Below, in pieces: positions 49,746 to 61,132 of a DNA stretch of 64,000 nucleotides. The stretch is from assembly GCA_036426205.1 (NCBI GenBank), contig CM071573.1, positions 40,338,606 to 40,402,605 of the forward strand, in the 5' to 3' direction. The stretch is from Ascaphus truei (taxonomy: Eukaryota > Chordata > Amphibia > Anura > Ascaphidae). The notes beneath the pieces are model-generated. The model worked only from the letters and a program-made list of their open reading frames with translations, ran no database searches and was not told the origin of the DNA. Numbering within the stretch: the stretch's first letter is position 1; every line of letters starts with the position of its first letter. A program made the translations under genes and the position numbers.

Positions 49746-50158
49746 TACATGTTATTGCAATGCATATTGCCTTAATTCCCTCATCTGCGATGCGTTCTCT
49801 AACCTAATATTTATCCCATGTTGGTGCAAACCGATATGTTTGCTAATGTGTAGACGCTGGAACGTACATAGAGCAGTTAAATCCCTATACCCTAATGTGA
49901 TATACAACTAAAACCTGCATATAATAGAGAAAAGCATGTCTGTTGCAAGATCGCAGCCCCATCAGGTATATTTTAAGTTTGAATTAAAACGTTGTATTAC
50001 TATAACTCTATTCCACATAAATTAAACATTTTAAATATGTAATGTCACGGGAGCCCAGGACTAATACCAGAGATCAATATCTCCAGACAGAAACACGAGT
50101 TTATAAAATTAATTTATAGGAAAAAATATCCACAACTGACAAACAGAAAACACACATA

Positions 50159-50819
50159 CAGCTCAACCCCTTATAGCGCGATCCGCTTAGAACGCGGTTT
50201 GAGCGTGGGCCCAGAATTTAAAAAAAAAAAGAGAATTTTTATTTATTTATTTATTTTTTGCGCACACCGTACACACTCACTGCACACACTCACAGCGCAC
50301 TGCATACCCACAGCACACTGCACACACACAGCACAATGCACATACTCACAGCACACTACACACACTCTCAGCACACTCCACACACACAGGACATTGCACA
50401 CACTCAGTACACACTCACACATTCACAGCACACTGCATACACTCACAGTACACTGCATACACTCACAGTACACTGCACACACTCACAGTACACTTCACAC
50501 ACTGACACACACACACACACATAGACACACTGTCTCTTTAAGGGAGCTTGTTCTCGGAAGCAGAAGCAGGAAGCAGAAACAGGGAGAAGAGCTGCCAGAT
50601 GCCGGGTAAGTGCTGTGTGCTGTTAACGCTGCCCCACCGGGTCTGGGAACGCTGGGAGAGTTCTCAGCTTTCCCCCTCCGGCGGACACGGTAACACCACA
50701 AAAAAAAAAAAAACTTAAAAAAAAAAAAAAATCGGCGGCCATTTTTTTCCCGCAACCCCGTTTATAACGCGGTGGTCACGGGTAGCCCCCGAGGACCGCG
50801 CTATAACAGGGTTAAGCTG
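50159..50819. mobile_element. pogo/Tc1-type MITE with TA duplication, private to block B
   Basis: TA flanks both ends (50,157-50,158 and 50,820-50,821). The termini CAGCTCAACCCCTTATAGCGCG and CGCGCTATAACAGGGTTAAGCTG are inverted repeats. Block A has the empty site CACACATACTTACAATTG. The interior contains a CACACTCACAGCACACTG simple repeat (50,262-50,520) and A runs (50,700-50,731). Confidence 0.88.
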
Positions 50820-51059
50820 TACTTACAATTGCGGAATCTGGGGATAACCTTCAGGGACCTTCTGTCAGAGATTTCCCCTGTTATGCTTCCTGCACAGTGC
50901 CTGGTTTTCAGCCCTGGGACCAGCACTGGAGCTCAAACTAAATCTTGAGTTAGCTGGGGGTCTCCCTCCCCACATGTTTATACCCTTAACCCAGCAAATT
51001 GCAACATTCAGGGCCAGTTGCTGCCTACGTGCCCAGGCCCTGATTCGTGGGTAGAACTG

Positions 51060-51450
51060 CAACATTATATTCACAACAAACTGTTGCGGGAGAAGGTCAC
51101 AGACAACTTGTTTTTGGTTATTTGTTTCTTTGAGAAGGTAAGTAGGAATTTAGACCAGGGTAATGCAGTTGATGTGGTCAACATAGATTTTGCAAAGGCT
51201 CTTGATACGGTTCCACACGAGGTTGGTGCACAAAATAAAGCATATTGGAATCAGTACAAATATTTGCACCCGGATTGAAAAGTGGTTGAAGGATAAACAA
51301 CATAGTCATAAATGGAACCTTTTCAGGTTGGGTTATAGTTGTGAGTGGAGTACCTCAAGGATCGGTACTGGGACTCCTGCTTTTTAGCTTGTTTATAAAT
51401 GACCTTGAGGTTGGCATAGAGAGCATCTCCATCTTTACTGATGACACTAA
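51060..51450 (+). mobile_element. CR1/L2-like LINE reverse-transcriptase fragment (block B)
   Basis: Same fragment as 6,600-6,995: NIDFAKALDTVPHEV, KWLKDK, then GVPQGSVLG-type pieces in other frames. It shares the same indels with block A, so it was already dead before the duplication. Confidence 0.75.
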
Positions 51451-51747
51451 GGGGCCTATTCACAAAGTGGTGATAAAATCAGTGCATTCTCGGGCGACTT
51501 TGCATTGATTCAACGTGTACTAAGACATGAGGGCAAAAATGGTATTCACTAAGAATGAAGGCAATTTTTTTTAAGGGCCGATAGAAAAAAAGCACGATCG
51601 CCCGACCAGTTTTTTTCATCAGTGCTATCGCACTATAAAACCTAGTGAAGTGAACTGATAGAAAACACTGCAGCCTGGAAGAGCTGGGTCTCCATTCATG
51701 GCTCTTACAGGCGATCGTGCAATAAAAAAATGATTGTGATAATATTT

Positions 51748-52331
51748 TGTGGGAGCAGGGGTCTCCTGAGCTGAACCGCATTGATTTCAGCCTCGGGGAC
51801 CCCCTACTTCCCGAGATACAGGCCCCATTATGAGGTATCGCCTGTGCTTTTAAATCTCCCTCGTCACGTGACCGGGGGATTTAAATCCTTCACTGGCATA
51901 CTGGCACCCCATAACGGGGCTTGTATCTCGGGAAGTAGGGGGTCCCCGAGAAAGAAATCAACATGGTTCACCTCAGAAAACCCCCTGCTCCTGTACACTA
52001 ATCTCAAAACAAATAAAGTTCAAATAAAATTGTAACCGTAGCGGCTATCCGCTATGGTAATGAAGCTGCTTTAATTAAATTTTTACTAATAGTGTGCGGG
52101 AGCATGGGGTCTCCTGAGCTGAACCGCGTTGATTTCAGCCTCGGGGACACCCTGCTTCCCGAGTTACAGACCCTGGAATTTAAATCCCCCGGTCATGTGA
52201 CGTGGCCGTTTTAAAAATGGCGGTGATATCGGCACCCGATGCCCCATACCAGGGCCTGTAACTCAGGAAGCAGAGGGTCCCACAGGCAGAAATCAAAGCG
52301 GTTCAGCTCAGGAGACCCCTGCTCTCGCACG
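51748..52331. repeat. two palindrome units of the palindrome-array repeat (block B)
   Basis: Unit 1 at 51,748-51,993 and unit 2 at 52,095-52,331 correspond to 7,297-7,551 and 7,646-7,908. Both arms are conserved (CGGGGACCCCCTACTTCCCG and its complement). Unit 2 has lost about 30 bases near its centre. The hairpin spacer GTAGCGGCTATCCGCTATGG (52,038-52,057) is kept. Confidence 0.85.
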
Positions 52332-53189
52332 ATATTAGTAAAAATAACATTAAAGCAGCTTTCTTACCTTAGAGGCTAGCCGCTAAGGCAATGAAGGTGA
52401 TAAGGCACAATAAAAGGTTTATTGGGGCAGAGAGGATGAGTGAAGGGGGTACTTGGGCCTTCACTCACCCCCTCTGCCCCAAATAAACATTACAATATCT
52501 ACTACCCACCAATACACAACCCACCCCCTGTACCCCACATAAAAGCATTTTTTATTTTTTATGCACAGGATTGATACCAGAGGCCGGCGGGGGTCCTTTG
52601 GTGGTCTCCACGGGTATCTGAGAGTCCTTGGTTTGTCGTAGTAGGTGTCCGGGGGCCCAACGGGTGTCCGCAGGCATCTGGGGGCCTACGGTATCAATCC
52701 TGTGAATAATCGTGTATTTGCCCATTTTAAATAAAACATATACGAGCAGCATAAAGTAAATAAAACTTGCAATTACCCCTGCCAGCCTGCCAGGATGAAG
52801 GCCGTCCTGATCCTCATAAGGGTCCATGTCCTCCATTGGCAGCAACGATGGGTAGAGAGGGAGGGTGGGTTAACCATTTAATTACTATAGAGGATACTAA
52901 CCGCAAAGGTGATTAGGGGTTAGGGGCCATTAGTTTGTATTTTTTTATTATACTGTTGCTGCCCACGGAGATCAAGGACAGTGATGAGGGCAGCCTTCAT
53001 CATGGCAGGGGTAAGTGCAAGTTTTACCCCTGCAGAGACCACCTGAGGACCCCTAGACATGCGTTGGGCCCCGGACTCCTACGGGGATAACCCAGAGGAC
53101 CTAGGACAACCATGGGGACCACCCGGAGGCCCCTGGACAACCACAGGGACACCAAAGGACCCACGGACACCCATGCAAAAAATTCTAGA

Positions 53190-55880
53190 TCACTGTTCAA
53201 TGACTTCAAGCTCCAGCTGCAAGCTCCCCTCCCTCCCCCTTCCCCCTCCATTAAATGGTGTGTAGAGAGCTCGCCTCAAGCCTAAGTGGAAGAAGGATTG
53301 GTCAAAAATGTAACCTTTCTTGGAATGTTTCTCAGTAGTGGGGGCTGTGGAATTGTGGGGGGTGTTATTATTCAATAAAAGGTTTGTGTTCAGGCCTGTT
53401 AACATGGGAGCAGTGGAGGCAGTGAACGGGTTGATGGCCAGCTCTCCCCCGATTTTGCACTTGCTGAGAAGTTTAGTGCTCCTTTCTGTATCGGATAATA
53501 TTTATTTTAGGGCTTAGCATGTTCCAGAGAAAAAGAAAAGGTGATGTATAGTAGCGCTAATGGGAATTAGACAATATACCCTGCTTTGAGGGTGAGCCCT
53601 AGTGGTAGAAAGGCAGCCTGATGGTGAACTGATGGTACAATCAGAATAAACAGCATAAAACAAAAGGGCTACCGGGCAATGAGTCAAAATAGTGGAATCC
53701 TGGATATACCAGTAGAGTGGATAAGCTCAGTCCCAGGATGATCAACAGTCTATTAGTCTTTAGATGATCAGATAGGACTTCGTTCATGGGAAGTGGAACA
53801 TGAAATGAAAAAAGAGATTATTCAGTGCAATCACAGTAACGAAGTTACACGACATAAATTTGCAAACTGGCTGACAATGATGACAAGACAGACAGAACAC
53901 CAAGGATAAACACAAAGCAAAGCTAATAAAAAAATTAGTTTAATATAACCAGTAAGTAAAAATGTTGGACAAAATCTGGAACGCGCTCCGGTCGGTTAAA
54001 ACCTGAATAAAAACTCACAGGATGGCAGGAGTAATGGCAGTGAACTGGTGTGGACTGTTCTCCACGTGAAGAGGGTCCGCAGAGTGCCCTGGAAGCGGTG
54101 CGATCCTTCTGTGTCTCCTGGTTGGCAAGAACCGGAAATGGCCATTTTATTGAGTTTGGACACTATTTTGGATACAGTCAGATACAATGCTGAGTGCTGT
54201 GGTTAGTGAGTAGAGTGACAATTACTCAGGAAACGCGGATTGTGCGGTTTCTTTGGTTGTTTGGAGATATTGCCAAGGCTCTTGACGCCACAATCCGGTG
54301 AGGTCAACTACGGTTCCGTGCAACAGACGGAGACGGCCATTCCGGTTCTTGACCAAACCAGGAGACACACAAGGATCACACGGCTATTCCAGGTGCACTC
54401 GTGCGGACCTCTACACGTGGAATGAACAGTCCACACCAGTAATACTGCCATTAACCCATCTGCCATCCCGGTGAGTGTTATTCAGGTTTTTAAGCCCGAC
54501 GTGCTCGTTTCCAGATTTTGGGGTGCCAACATTTTACTTACTTAGTTATATTAAAACTCAATTTTTATCATTAGCTTTGCTTTTGTGTCTACTGTCTGTA
54601 GGGTGTCTGTCTGTTTGTCATCATGTCGCCAGTTTGCAAAGTTATGTCTGTGTAATTCGTGTTTAAAGCTGTTGTGTTCACTAAATATCTCTTTTTCATT
54701 TCATGTTCCACTTCCATGAACGAAGTCCTATCTGTATCATCTAAAGACTAAGAGACGTTGATCATCCGGGACTTGAGCTATTCTCTACTGGATATCCAGG
54801 ATTCCACTATTTGACTCATTACGGCGCCGGTATCCCTTTTTGTTTTAGCAGTTGTCAGAGCTGAAAAATATCATACTGAAAAACTGTCTCATTCAAGGTG
54901 GGATTTTTGGAAGCTGGGTACAAGAGGCGGAGGGATCATTGATGGAGATGGGGTGGAGGAGTGGTGGGATGCGATAAGGAAGTCTTTGGCAACCAGCCGA
55001 TTGGGCATCGTACGCGGGGCCTTGGAGAGTGGTGGGAATTGATGATTAGAAGCCTTGGAGCTCTGCAGATGATAAAAAGCAAGATGGGGGCATGGTTGGT
55101 ATATTAATGGGGAATGGTGGAGTATGATATGGCCCCTAGCCTCCATGGAAAGGAAATTGGCAGGTATCTCCCTTTTTCTTTAAATTGTCGAGGTAAGGGA
55201 TGGTTGGGATGGAGAAGGATAAACGCCTTCTGAGGACAGAAGACAGCCAGTATCGCTGGGCCCTCGCTGAAAAAACTTTACCAAAGACACTGATAGCATG
55301 TGTTTTCAAAGTGAGGTGTTTTTTTAGGGCCTCTTTGTGTGTTAGCATTTTTCAGGGCACTGAAGGTTGAGGAGTAGTTTCCACTTCAAAGGTTGTGGCC
55401 CGTGGGTTTATGGTGGAATTGAAGGGGTGGTGGATCAAGCAGCAATGAGGTTTTTTGTTTGGAATCTAGCTAACTTAGCTGTTGGTTTCACTAGAGGTAC
55501 TAGGTCAGGAGAATATCTGCCCCGTAAGCACAATGGGGGGAGGGGCAGATGAGTGGCGTAATCAGGTTCCATTTTTTATTCATTGTGGTGGGGGGCCCTA
55601 CTTACGTGGTTTCAGTTCACCAGGGCTTTTAGAAGTACTTTGCACAACAGTTTGGCATCCGTTAAGCTGAGTTCGCGCCGCACTCTTTTAGAATAGGTAT
55701 GGCTACAGAGGAGAATAGATTTAGGTTAGGAGGATACAGGAGGTAGAATGGAGTAGTTGGAGTCGCGAGTGTTTTAAGAACTATGTTCGTCTAGGCTGGG
55801 AGGTGTTGTAAAATCCTGAAAACAGTGTTATTCCTTCATTTAGGTTGTTTCCCTCGCTGAGGTGGGGGTATGCAGTGATT
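53190..55880 (+). pseudogene. tyrosine-recombinase remnant of a DIRS/Ngaro-like element (block B), split by a fold-back insertion
   Basis: Colinear with 8,650-9,920. The 3' catalytic block reads HSFRIGMATEEN-like with several single-base gaps compared with block A, so it is more damaged here. A 1.3-kb fold-back element sits at 53,530-54,850. No functional product. Confidence 0.65.
53530..54850. mobile_element. 1.3-kb fold-back (inverted-repeat) element, private to block B
   Basis: Block A is uninterrupted at GTTCCAGAGCTGAAAAAT; block B has GTTCCAGAG (53,521-53,529) and GTTGTCAGAG (54,851-54,860) around the insert. Arm 1 (about 53,668-54,150) and arm 2 (about 54,328-54,840) are complementary: CAATGAGTCAAAATAGTGG with CCACTATTTGACTCATTACG, GAACTGGTGTGGACTGTTC with GAACAGTCCACACCAGTAA. 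The spacer is about 180 bp. No ORF of note. Confidence 0.88.
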
Positions 55881-55959
55881 ATCTACAACTCTGGCAAGAA
55901 GAGGGTTAGCTCATAGGCCTTATGGAAAGTAGCTGTGGATATCAGGGTCTATGACTGAG

Positions 55960-56450
55960 GTATCATGGTTTGGGTTGCAGGGTATGCGTTGGGCTCAGAC
56001 TCTTCTTAAGGATGAACAGGCACCAGGCTTTGTTAATATTACATGTTGGCGGAAATGACCTAGGTAGGGTTCGGACGATTTACTTGTTTTTCCAATAAAG
56101 AGGGATACAGTCCAGATTTATATAGCCTTCAGTTCTCAGGTGGTTGTGTGGCCCGAAGTGGTGGCGAGGCAGGAATGGCAGGGAACCAAATATGACAGGG
56201 CTATAGAGAAAGGTAGGAGGAATTTGAATAAAGGGGTGGCCAATTTTGTTGGGAGTCTGGGGGCCTCTCTCTCAGGCATAGGAATCTGGATGGGTAATTG
56301 TCAAGTTTGTATAAGGTGGATTGGGTTCTTCTATCAGATATAGCTCTAGACATCTTTAATATGTGCCTCAAAGAATGGTTGGACAGTGCTCTGGATTTCG
56401 TGGGGGACCAAGCAAATTTTAGGGGTTAAAATTGCCCGGCTTCTGGCGAT
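55960..56450 (+). pseudogene. SGNH/GDSL-type hydrolase remnant (block B)
   Basis: Homologous to 10,061-10,560. It keeps HVGGNDLG (canonical block III with Asp), VVWPEVVARQEWQGTKYD, GRRNLNKGVANFV and DWVLLSDIALDIFN. Frames still change between the segments. Comparison with block A suggests the Tyr in GGNY there is a later mutation. Confidence 0.62.
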
Positions 56451-57095
56451 AGGAAGGTGTTCAGATTGCACATGGCAAGGTTGGATCAGCGATCCAGTGG
56501 AGATAAGGTGGGGACGGTGTTGCTGGTCTCAGGTTATGGTGCCCGGTCTGGTAATGTCCTTCCAATTTGTCCAGTGGTATTTTATGGATCTACTGCTGGA
56601 CTGATTACGGATGGTGGGTTTGGGCGTCTTCCTGATGGAGGTGGTTTAAAATAATCATGGATGTGTGCAATCTGAAGCTGCTGGTCTGGGGGGATGTTAT
56701 TTTACTAAAACCTGTGGACATTTTACCCCAACCTGGAGTCTGTGTTTAATTGGCTTGGGTATTGGGGACCAGGGGTAACTCTAGCTGTCCTAACGTCAAG
56801 TACAAAACTATTATCCTGATATGGGAAATTACATTTCTGCAACAAAGCAGATAACGCCACCTGCCTCTTGTGTAACTGCTGACCTTCTCTTAAACTATTT
56901 GCCGATTTACTTCTTTTAATATGGAGATTGCAGTACATCATGATAGATACATTTGGGGATCCCCTTTAAGCAGTGAAAGAGTAAACCAGATTAAAGCACT
57001 GCAGAACCCATTTACACTCTGGTTCTTCAAACAAGTTCAAATATCTCAAACATCCCATGTTCAAACGGAAGATACAAAGATATAACATTTTAAGC

Positions 57096-57289
57096 CAGGG
57101 GTTCTTAACTCCAGTCCTCAAGACCCCCCAACAGGTCAGTTTTTAAGGATATCTCTGCTTCAACACAGGTGACTCAATCAGTGGCTCAGTCAAAGCGTGA
57201 GTCACTGTGAGCCACCTGTGCTGAAGCAGGGATATCCTGAGAACCTGACCTGTTGGGGGGGTCTTGAGGACTGCAGTTTAGAACCCATG
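57096..57289. mobile_element. palindromic hAT-type MITE (block B)
   Basis: TTTTAAGC before and TGTTAAGC after, as in block A (11,218-11,410). Same insertion event, copied by the 44-kb duplication. Confidence 0.85.
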
Positions 57290-57629
57290 TGTTAAGCAGT
57301 GGGCATGAGAATGTCATGTCTTCATTACAGATTTTCTATTAATTAATTCTAACAAGCATAGTTGATCTGTGATATTGGTTCTCTGAGAAGAGACTTTCAT
57401 GTAACTTTTTCAATACCACCTTTATCAACACTAAAAAACTCAAAGGCAAAAGCAAGAATTCATATGCGTCTCCAACCTCTTGATTCTTGAAAGGAAGTGA
57501 GAAGAAATAGCCTCAGCATTGCAGTGAATTGTGCACATGTGTGATATCCTGCCAATTTAAGATTGTTAATGCTGCAAGTAATTAAGATAAAAGAAATATC
57601 ACTGAAACATTTTCTACAACAGAAACAGA

Positions 57630-57750
57630 CATACACCCACCAAAAGCCTTTATTTATGCATTAAATACAGCCAGTTTCTGCAGATTTTATGCTAAACTCT
57701 GGTCTTTGCATTTATTTCATTGAAGTTTTTTTGGCCACAAGTGTCTTTAC
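57630..57750 (-). CDS. lipase gene B, last exon E11 (3' UTR, polyA signal)
   Basis: Acceptor TTTCCAG before 57,750 and AATAAA at 57,654-57,649. The sequence is nearly the same as 11,750-11,870 and, like it, carries no PLAT-domain coding. Confidence 0.65.
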
Positions 57751-59857
57751 CTGGAAACAAAAACAGATTTGACAACAAGATTAAAAAAGAATAGGGATTT
57801 TGTTTTTAAAAAGAAAATCTTTTGCTATCACAAGAAAATATAAACTGCGTGGCTTACCGGGTGTGCGTCAGTGTTGTACTATGGTGTGTTTAGATAAAAC
57901 ACTTGGCTGGCGGATGTTACTCCCCGGTAGGTATCAGCGAAGTGACCCATCTTAGGACATCCGGCACTGGGGCACGTTTTGCAGCGACCCTGTAGAATAA
58001 CAGATTTAATGACATTACGGTGAAAAACAAAGTCTACCATGAATTGCAAATCACTTTGCTCACCATGGACACTTTTAATACAGCAATGCATTACTGTACA
58101 TGCTTCTCCAGCATTAAAAATAATCATGGAGTTATCTAAGATAACAGGTAAAATAGGATTCAAAATGAGGCCGAAGCAACATACAGTGAAAGATTAATGT
58201 CCTTATTCAGTAAGCTGGAATGGAACTATACTCTTTTCCAGCACTTCACAGCCCTCCCTCCCCCCAATCTTAATAAATTCAGCTTTGGCTGGACCATACT
58301 CCATCCCACACGAGACGCCACTTTACCTTTTGTTTCAACATTGCCCCTTATTCCCTCTAGATTGTAAGCTCTCAGGATCAGGGCTCTCACCTTCTGTATA
58401 TGTTTGCCCTTGTTTGGCCATGTTTGTATGTCATTCTGAGACTTCCCAGGTATTGGAGGATAGGAAGAGTACAAATAATCAAAGCATTTAGACAGTTAAG
58501 TTCTCACAGTTGCAAAGGCGTTGTTGTAATGCAGAGCCCAGATATTTTTGTAGTCTTCACCTCCAATTTCAACTCCAAAATTAACTCCACAGACACTTTA
58601 TATGTGACACTTTGATGTTACACAGCCAATATGTGCCTAAAAGCATATGGTAAGAGGTAGCACAAACAATGAAGAGACGGAGGTGAAAGAAACTGGGAGA
58701 AGATCTGATGAGAAGAGGTGGGTTGGGGGAGACCCCACAAATGAGAAGAGGTGGGTTGGGGGAGATCCCACAGATAAGAGGCAGGTTGGGGGAGATCCCA
58801 CGGATGAGAAGAGACGGGTTGGGGGAGATCCCACAGATGAGAAGAGGCAGGTTGGGGGAGATCCCACGGATGAGAAGAGACGGATTGGGGGAGACCACAC
58901 AGATGAGAAGAGGCGGGTTGGGGGAGATCCAACGGATGAGGCCGCTGGCTTATTAAGGTTTTAACGATTTGATGATTTATTTGCACCACATGCTTTTACA
59001 TTTCTGCAACAAAGTAACACTAGCTCATTAACTCATTAAATAGACATTGTTGTAATACAGTAGTAGCTGGTTCAATGAACATGAAATCCCCATTAGGGAG
59101 ACACTTACTGATTGATAGGTGCTGTAGTTTGAACAGGGGTAGCTTGTGAATATGCTAGAGCTGGTAATGCTGGCCATATAATATCTGACTGCCCGCCCGT
59201 GGTTACAAGTAGAAATTTGAATGACTCCTGGAAAATAAACAACACCCATGATTAATGGCTTTGGCTTCATTTTCCAATGACAACATGCATAGCTCATTTT
59301 CTTAACTCGGCAGTGAAAATGGCAACCTGCCCGTAGTACCATCTGCACCCTGGCAAAACTCAACTAGAAAATGAAGCCAGTTGTTGGATACTGACAAGTA
59401 TCAGTATTTGACCAATGTACAGTAAATGTGAACTTTTTAAAAATAATAATTTGAAATGAAGGGCCAAAAAAAGAAAGTGAAAACCTATTTTGTTTTTAAT
59501 AGTTTGCAACAATACTAAAGTGAATCACTATAGTAACAGTGCTATGTTTCCAGGAGTTCCCTGTGACATCAACAGATAAATGATCGACGTATCGTAGGAT
59601 GCTGAGCGCACTTCATGAAAGGAGGAACATGAGGCTTTGAAGAGATCCCATTTCTTCAGTACATAGGATATATGTTATCTAAGTTTGTCAGCAACGAACT
59701 TCAAGCTATATTAGCCCCCTATAAGAATCATATTTACCATTCGTAATATCTTCAATATTCACATTCGGAATTTCTTTTTTCTGTGGACATCCTGGCATCT
59801 TAACGCCTCCGTTTGGAAAGAAATCCAGATGACCGCTGACCTGGCTCATTCCAAATC
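57630..59857 (-). CDS. pancreatic lipase family gene B, 3' part (exons E8-E11); 5' part beyond the window
   Basis: Minus-strand exons E8b 59,738-59,857, E9b 59,109-59,227, E10b 57,858-57,989 and E11b about 57,630-57,750, with conserved splice sites and polyA signal AATAAA at 57,654-57,649. It encodes [20 protein letters not shown], the catalytic His in STCNHGRAVRYY, and [18 protein letters not shown]. All four exons are open up to the shared TAG. Exons E2-E7 should lie past 64,000 because intron 7 (with its minisatellite) extends to the edge. Gene B is upstream of and in the same direction as gene A, about 8.2 kb from it. Confidence 0.88.
57858..57989 (-). CDS. lipase gene B exon E10, with in-frame stop
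   Basis: Acceptor TTATTCTACAG before 57,989. It reads [20 protein letters not shown], then [16 protein letters not shown] and TAG at 57,881-57,879. Same stop as gene A. The 21 bases after the stop read YNTDAHP in frame, faintly like the family's NTGDAS, suggesting a small rearrangement made the stop. Confidence 0.9.
58706..58945. repeat. 33-bp minisatellite in intron 9 of gene B, about 7 copies
   Basis: Unit GATGAGAAGAGGCGGGTTGG plus GGGAGATCCCACA, 33-bp period, one unit shortened (ATAAGAGGCAGG). Homologous to 14,215-14,550 but with fewer copies. Confidence 0.92.
59109..59227 (-). CDS. lipase gene B exon E9 (catalytic His)
   Basis: 119 nt, acceptor TTTTCCAG, donor GTAAGTGT. It reads VIQISTCNHGRAVRYYMASI, then [19 protein letters not shown]. 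The catalytic His is kept. Differences from gene A cluster around the His loop ([15 protein letters not shown] against GRAVRYYMASITSSS), with loss of one Cys. Confidence 0.93.
59738..59857 (-). CDS. lipase gene B exon E8
   Basis: 120 nt, phase 1 at both ends. It reads [17 protein letters not shown], then VKMPGCPQKKEIPNVNIED and ITN. Five substitutions from gene A over 39 residues (L/V, T/K, K/Q, A/V, T/N). The invariant [10 protein letters not shown] and the lid-opening Cys are present. Confidence 0.95.
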
Positions 59858-60284
59858 CTGAAATAGAAATGTTTCATATTGCAATAAGAAGTTATACTTT
59901 AGGACAAAGTTATATATTGTAGTGGAATATTTAAAGCCTTTTCTACTGTATATATAATTTTTGGGAATGCAATTTTTTACTATGCTCTATGCATTTGAGG
60001 TATTACAATCTATTGTAAAAGGATTTTTTGGATTTTGTAGGATTTTGATGCCTTTTAATGCACCAAAGTGAAGGTTTTATATAGATTGATGAGTTTTTCT
60101 AATCTGAGGTAATTGTTTTGGGCATTTGTCCGATTGCAAATATGAACTATAAAAAGTTAATACAAATTGTGTATCAGATTATTTCTTTAAATTTGCCTTT
60201 ACAATGGATGGTAATCTAAATTTGAGATTATCTAAACTCCGAGATCGTTGATCCATAGGATATGACACGGGAGCCCCATTGAAG

Positions 60285-60590
60285 CAACACATTACCTGCT
60301 TTCACAGCTCTACCTCCCCACAATCCCTGTTACTGCTTCTCCAACCCCAACTCCTTCACACATTACCTGCTCTCACAGACCTACATCGGCATAATACCAT
60401 TTACTGCTTCCCCAACGCCAACTCCCTCATACATTACCTGCTCTCACAGTTCCACCTGCGCACAATCCCACTTACTGCTTCCCCAACAGCAACTCCTTCA
60501 CACATTAACAGCTCTCACAGCTCTACCTCTGCAAAATCCCACTTACTGCTTCCCCAATGCCAACTCCCTCACACATTAATAAAATTAACT
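60285..60590. repeat. 71-bp minisatellite in intron 7 of gene B, about 4-5 copies
   Basis: Same unit as 17,015-18,045 (ACATTACCTGCTCTCACAG, TTACTGCTTCCCCAAC). The array is cut at about 60,590 by unrelated DNA. It marks the right end of detectable block A/B homology. Confidence 0.9.
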
Positions 60591-60599
60591 GAAAAAAAT

Positions 60600-61130
60600 C
60601 CCTAACTAAACAGCGCTTAACCTTGTGTGTGAATTTTACATACAACATATATTGTGCTCTTGTGCAAAAAATTAAACAACAAATGCTGAAAATCAATTGT
60701 GTTAACAAAAGGACGGAGCTGCCAAAGGCTTCCCACAATGCAGGTTACCTCCAACCTGTATACAGATGTGTGATATGGAAAAAGGTATACCTGGCGCTCA
60801 AATTGTCACTATGTCCATAGGAAACCGATATAGGGGTCTTTGCACTAAGCAGCATTAAATTGCATTCGCCAGGGGTTCGAATTCGCCATGTTTTTGGCGT
60901 GTTGCCCTCGCTGTATGCAGGAAAGGCCGAATCCCTGGCGAATGAATGCACCACCACCATTTGAAATAATGGCGAGTAACCTGTGGCGAGACAGGCTGCC
61001 TGGCGAGAAGCTGCCGAGAAGCCGTCCCCTGCCGAGACGCGTCTGCGGCAGAGAGAGATCCGCTGCTCTCTCTGCGCAAACATCGGCACATTAAAAATGA
61101 TTTTAAATACAATTTGATTCATAGGGTACA
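60600..61130. other. unclassified repeat-like DNA in intron 7 of gene B
   Basis: TATACCTGGCGCTCAAATTGTCACTATG and CGATATAGGGGTCTTTGCACTAAGC resemble the reverse of 23,395-23,470. CGCCAGGGATTCGGCC and GGCGAATGAATGCACC form short complementary stretches. No exon seen. Confidence 0.4.
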
Positions 61131-61132
61131 TG

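Larger units (their letters stand above)
49746..59980. repeat. segmental duplication, block B (3' part and flank of lipase gene B)
   Basis: Partner of 5,866-16,780. Private to B: a pogo-type MITE (50,159-50,819), a fold-back element (53,530-54,850) and extra DNA after 59,985. It lacks the A-only Penelope fragment and 1.2-kb insertion. Homology resumes with the 71-bp minisatellite to about 60,590. Confidence 0.95.

Noticed and set aside
50199..50609. His/Thr-rich 136-codon ORF
   Set aside because: It is the CACACTCACAGCACACTG simple repeat inside a MITE.
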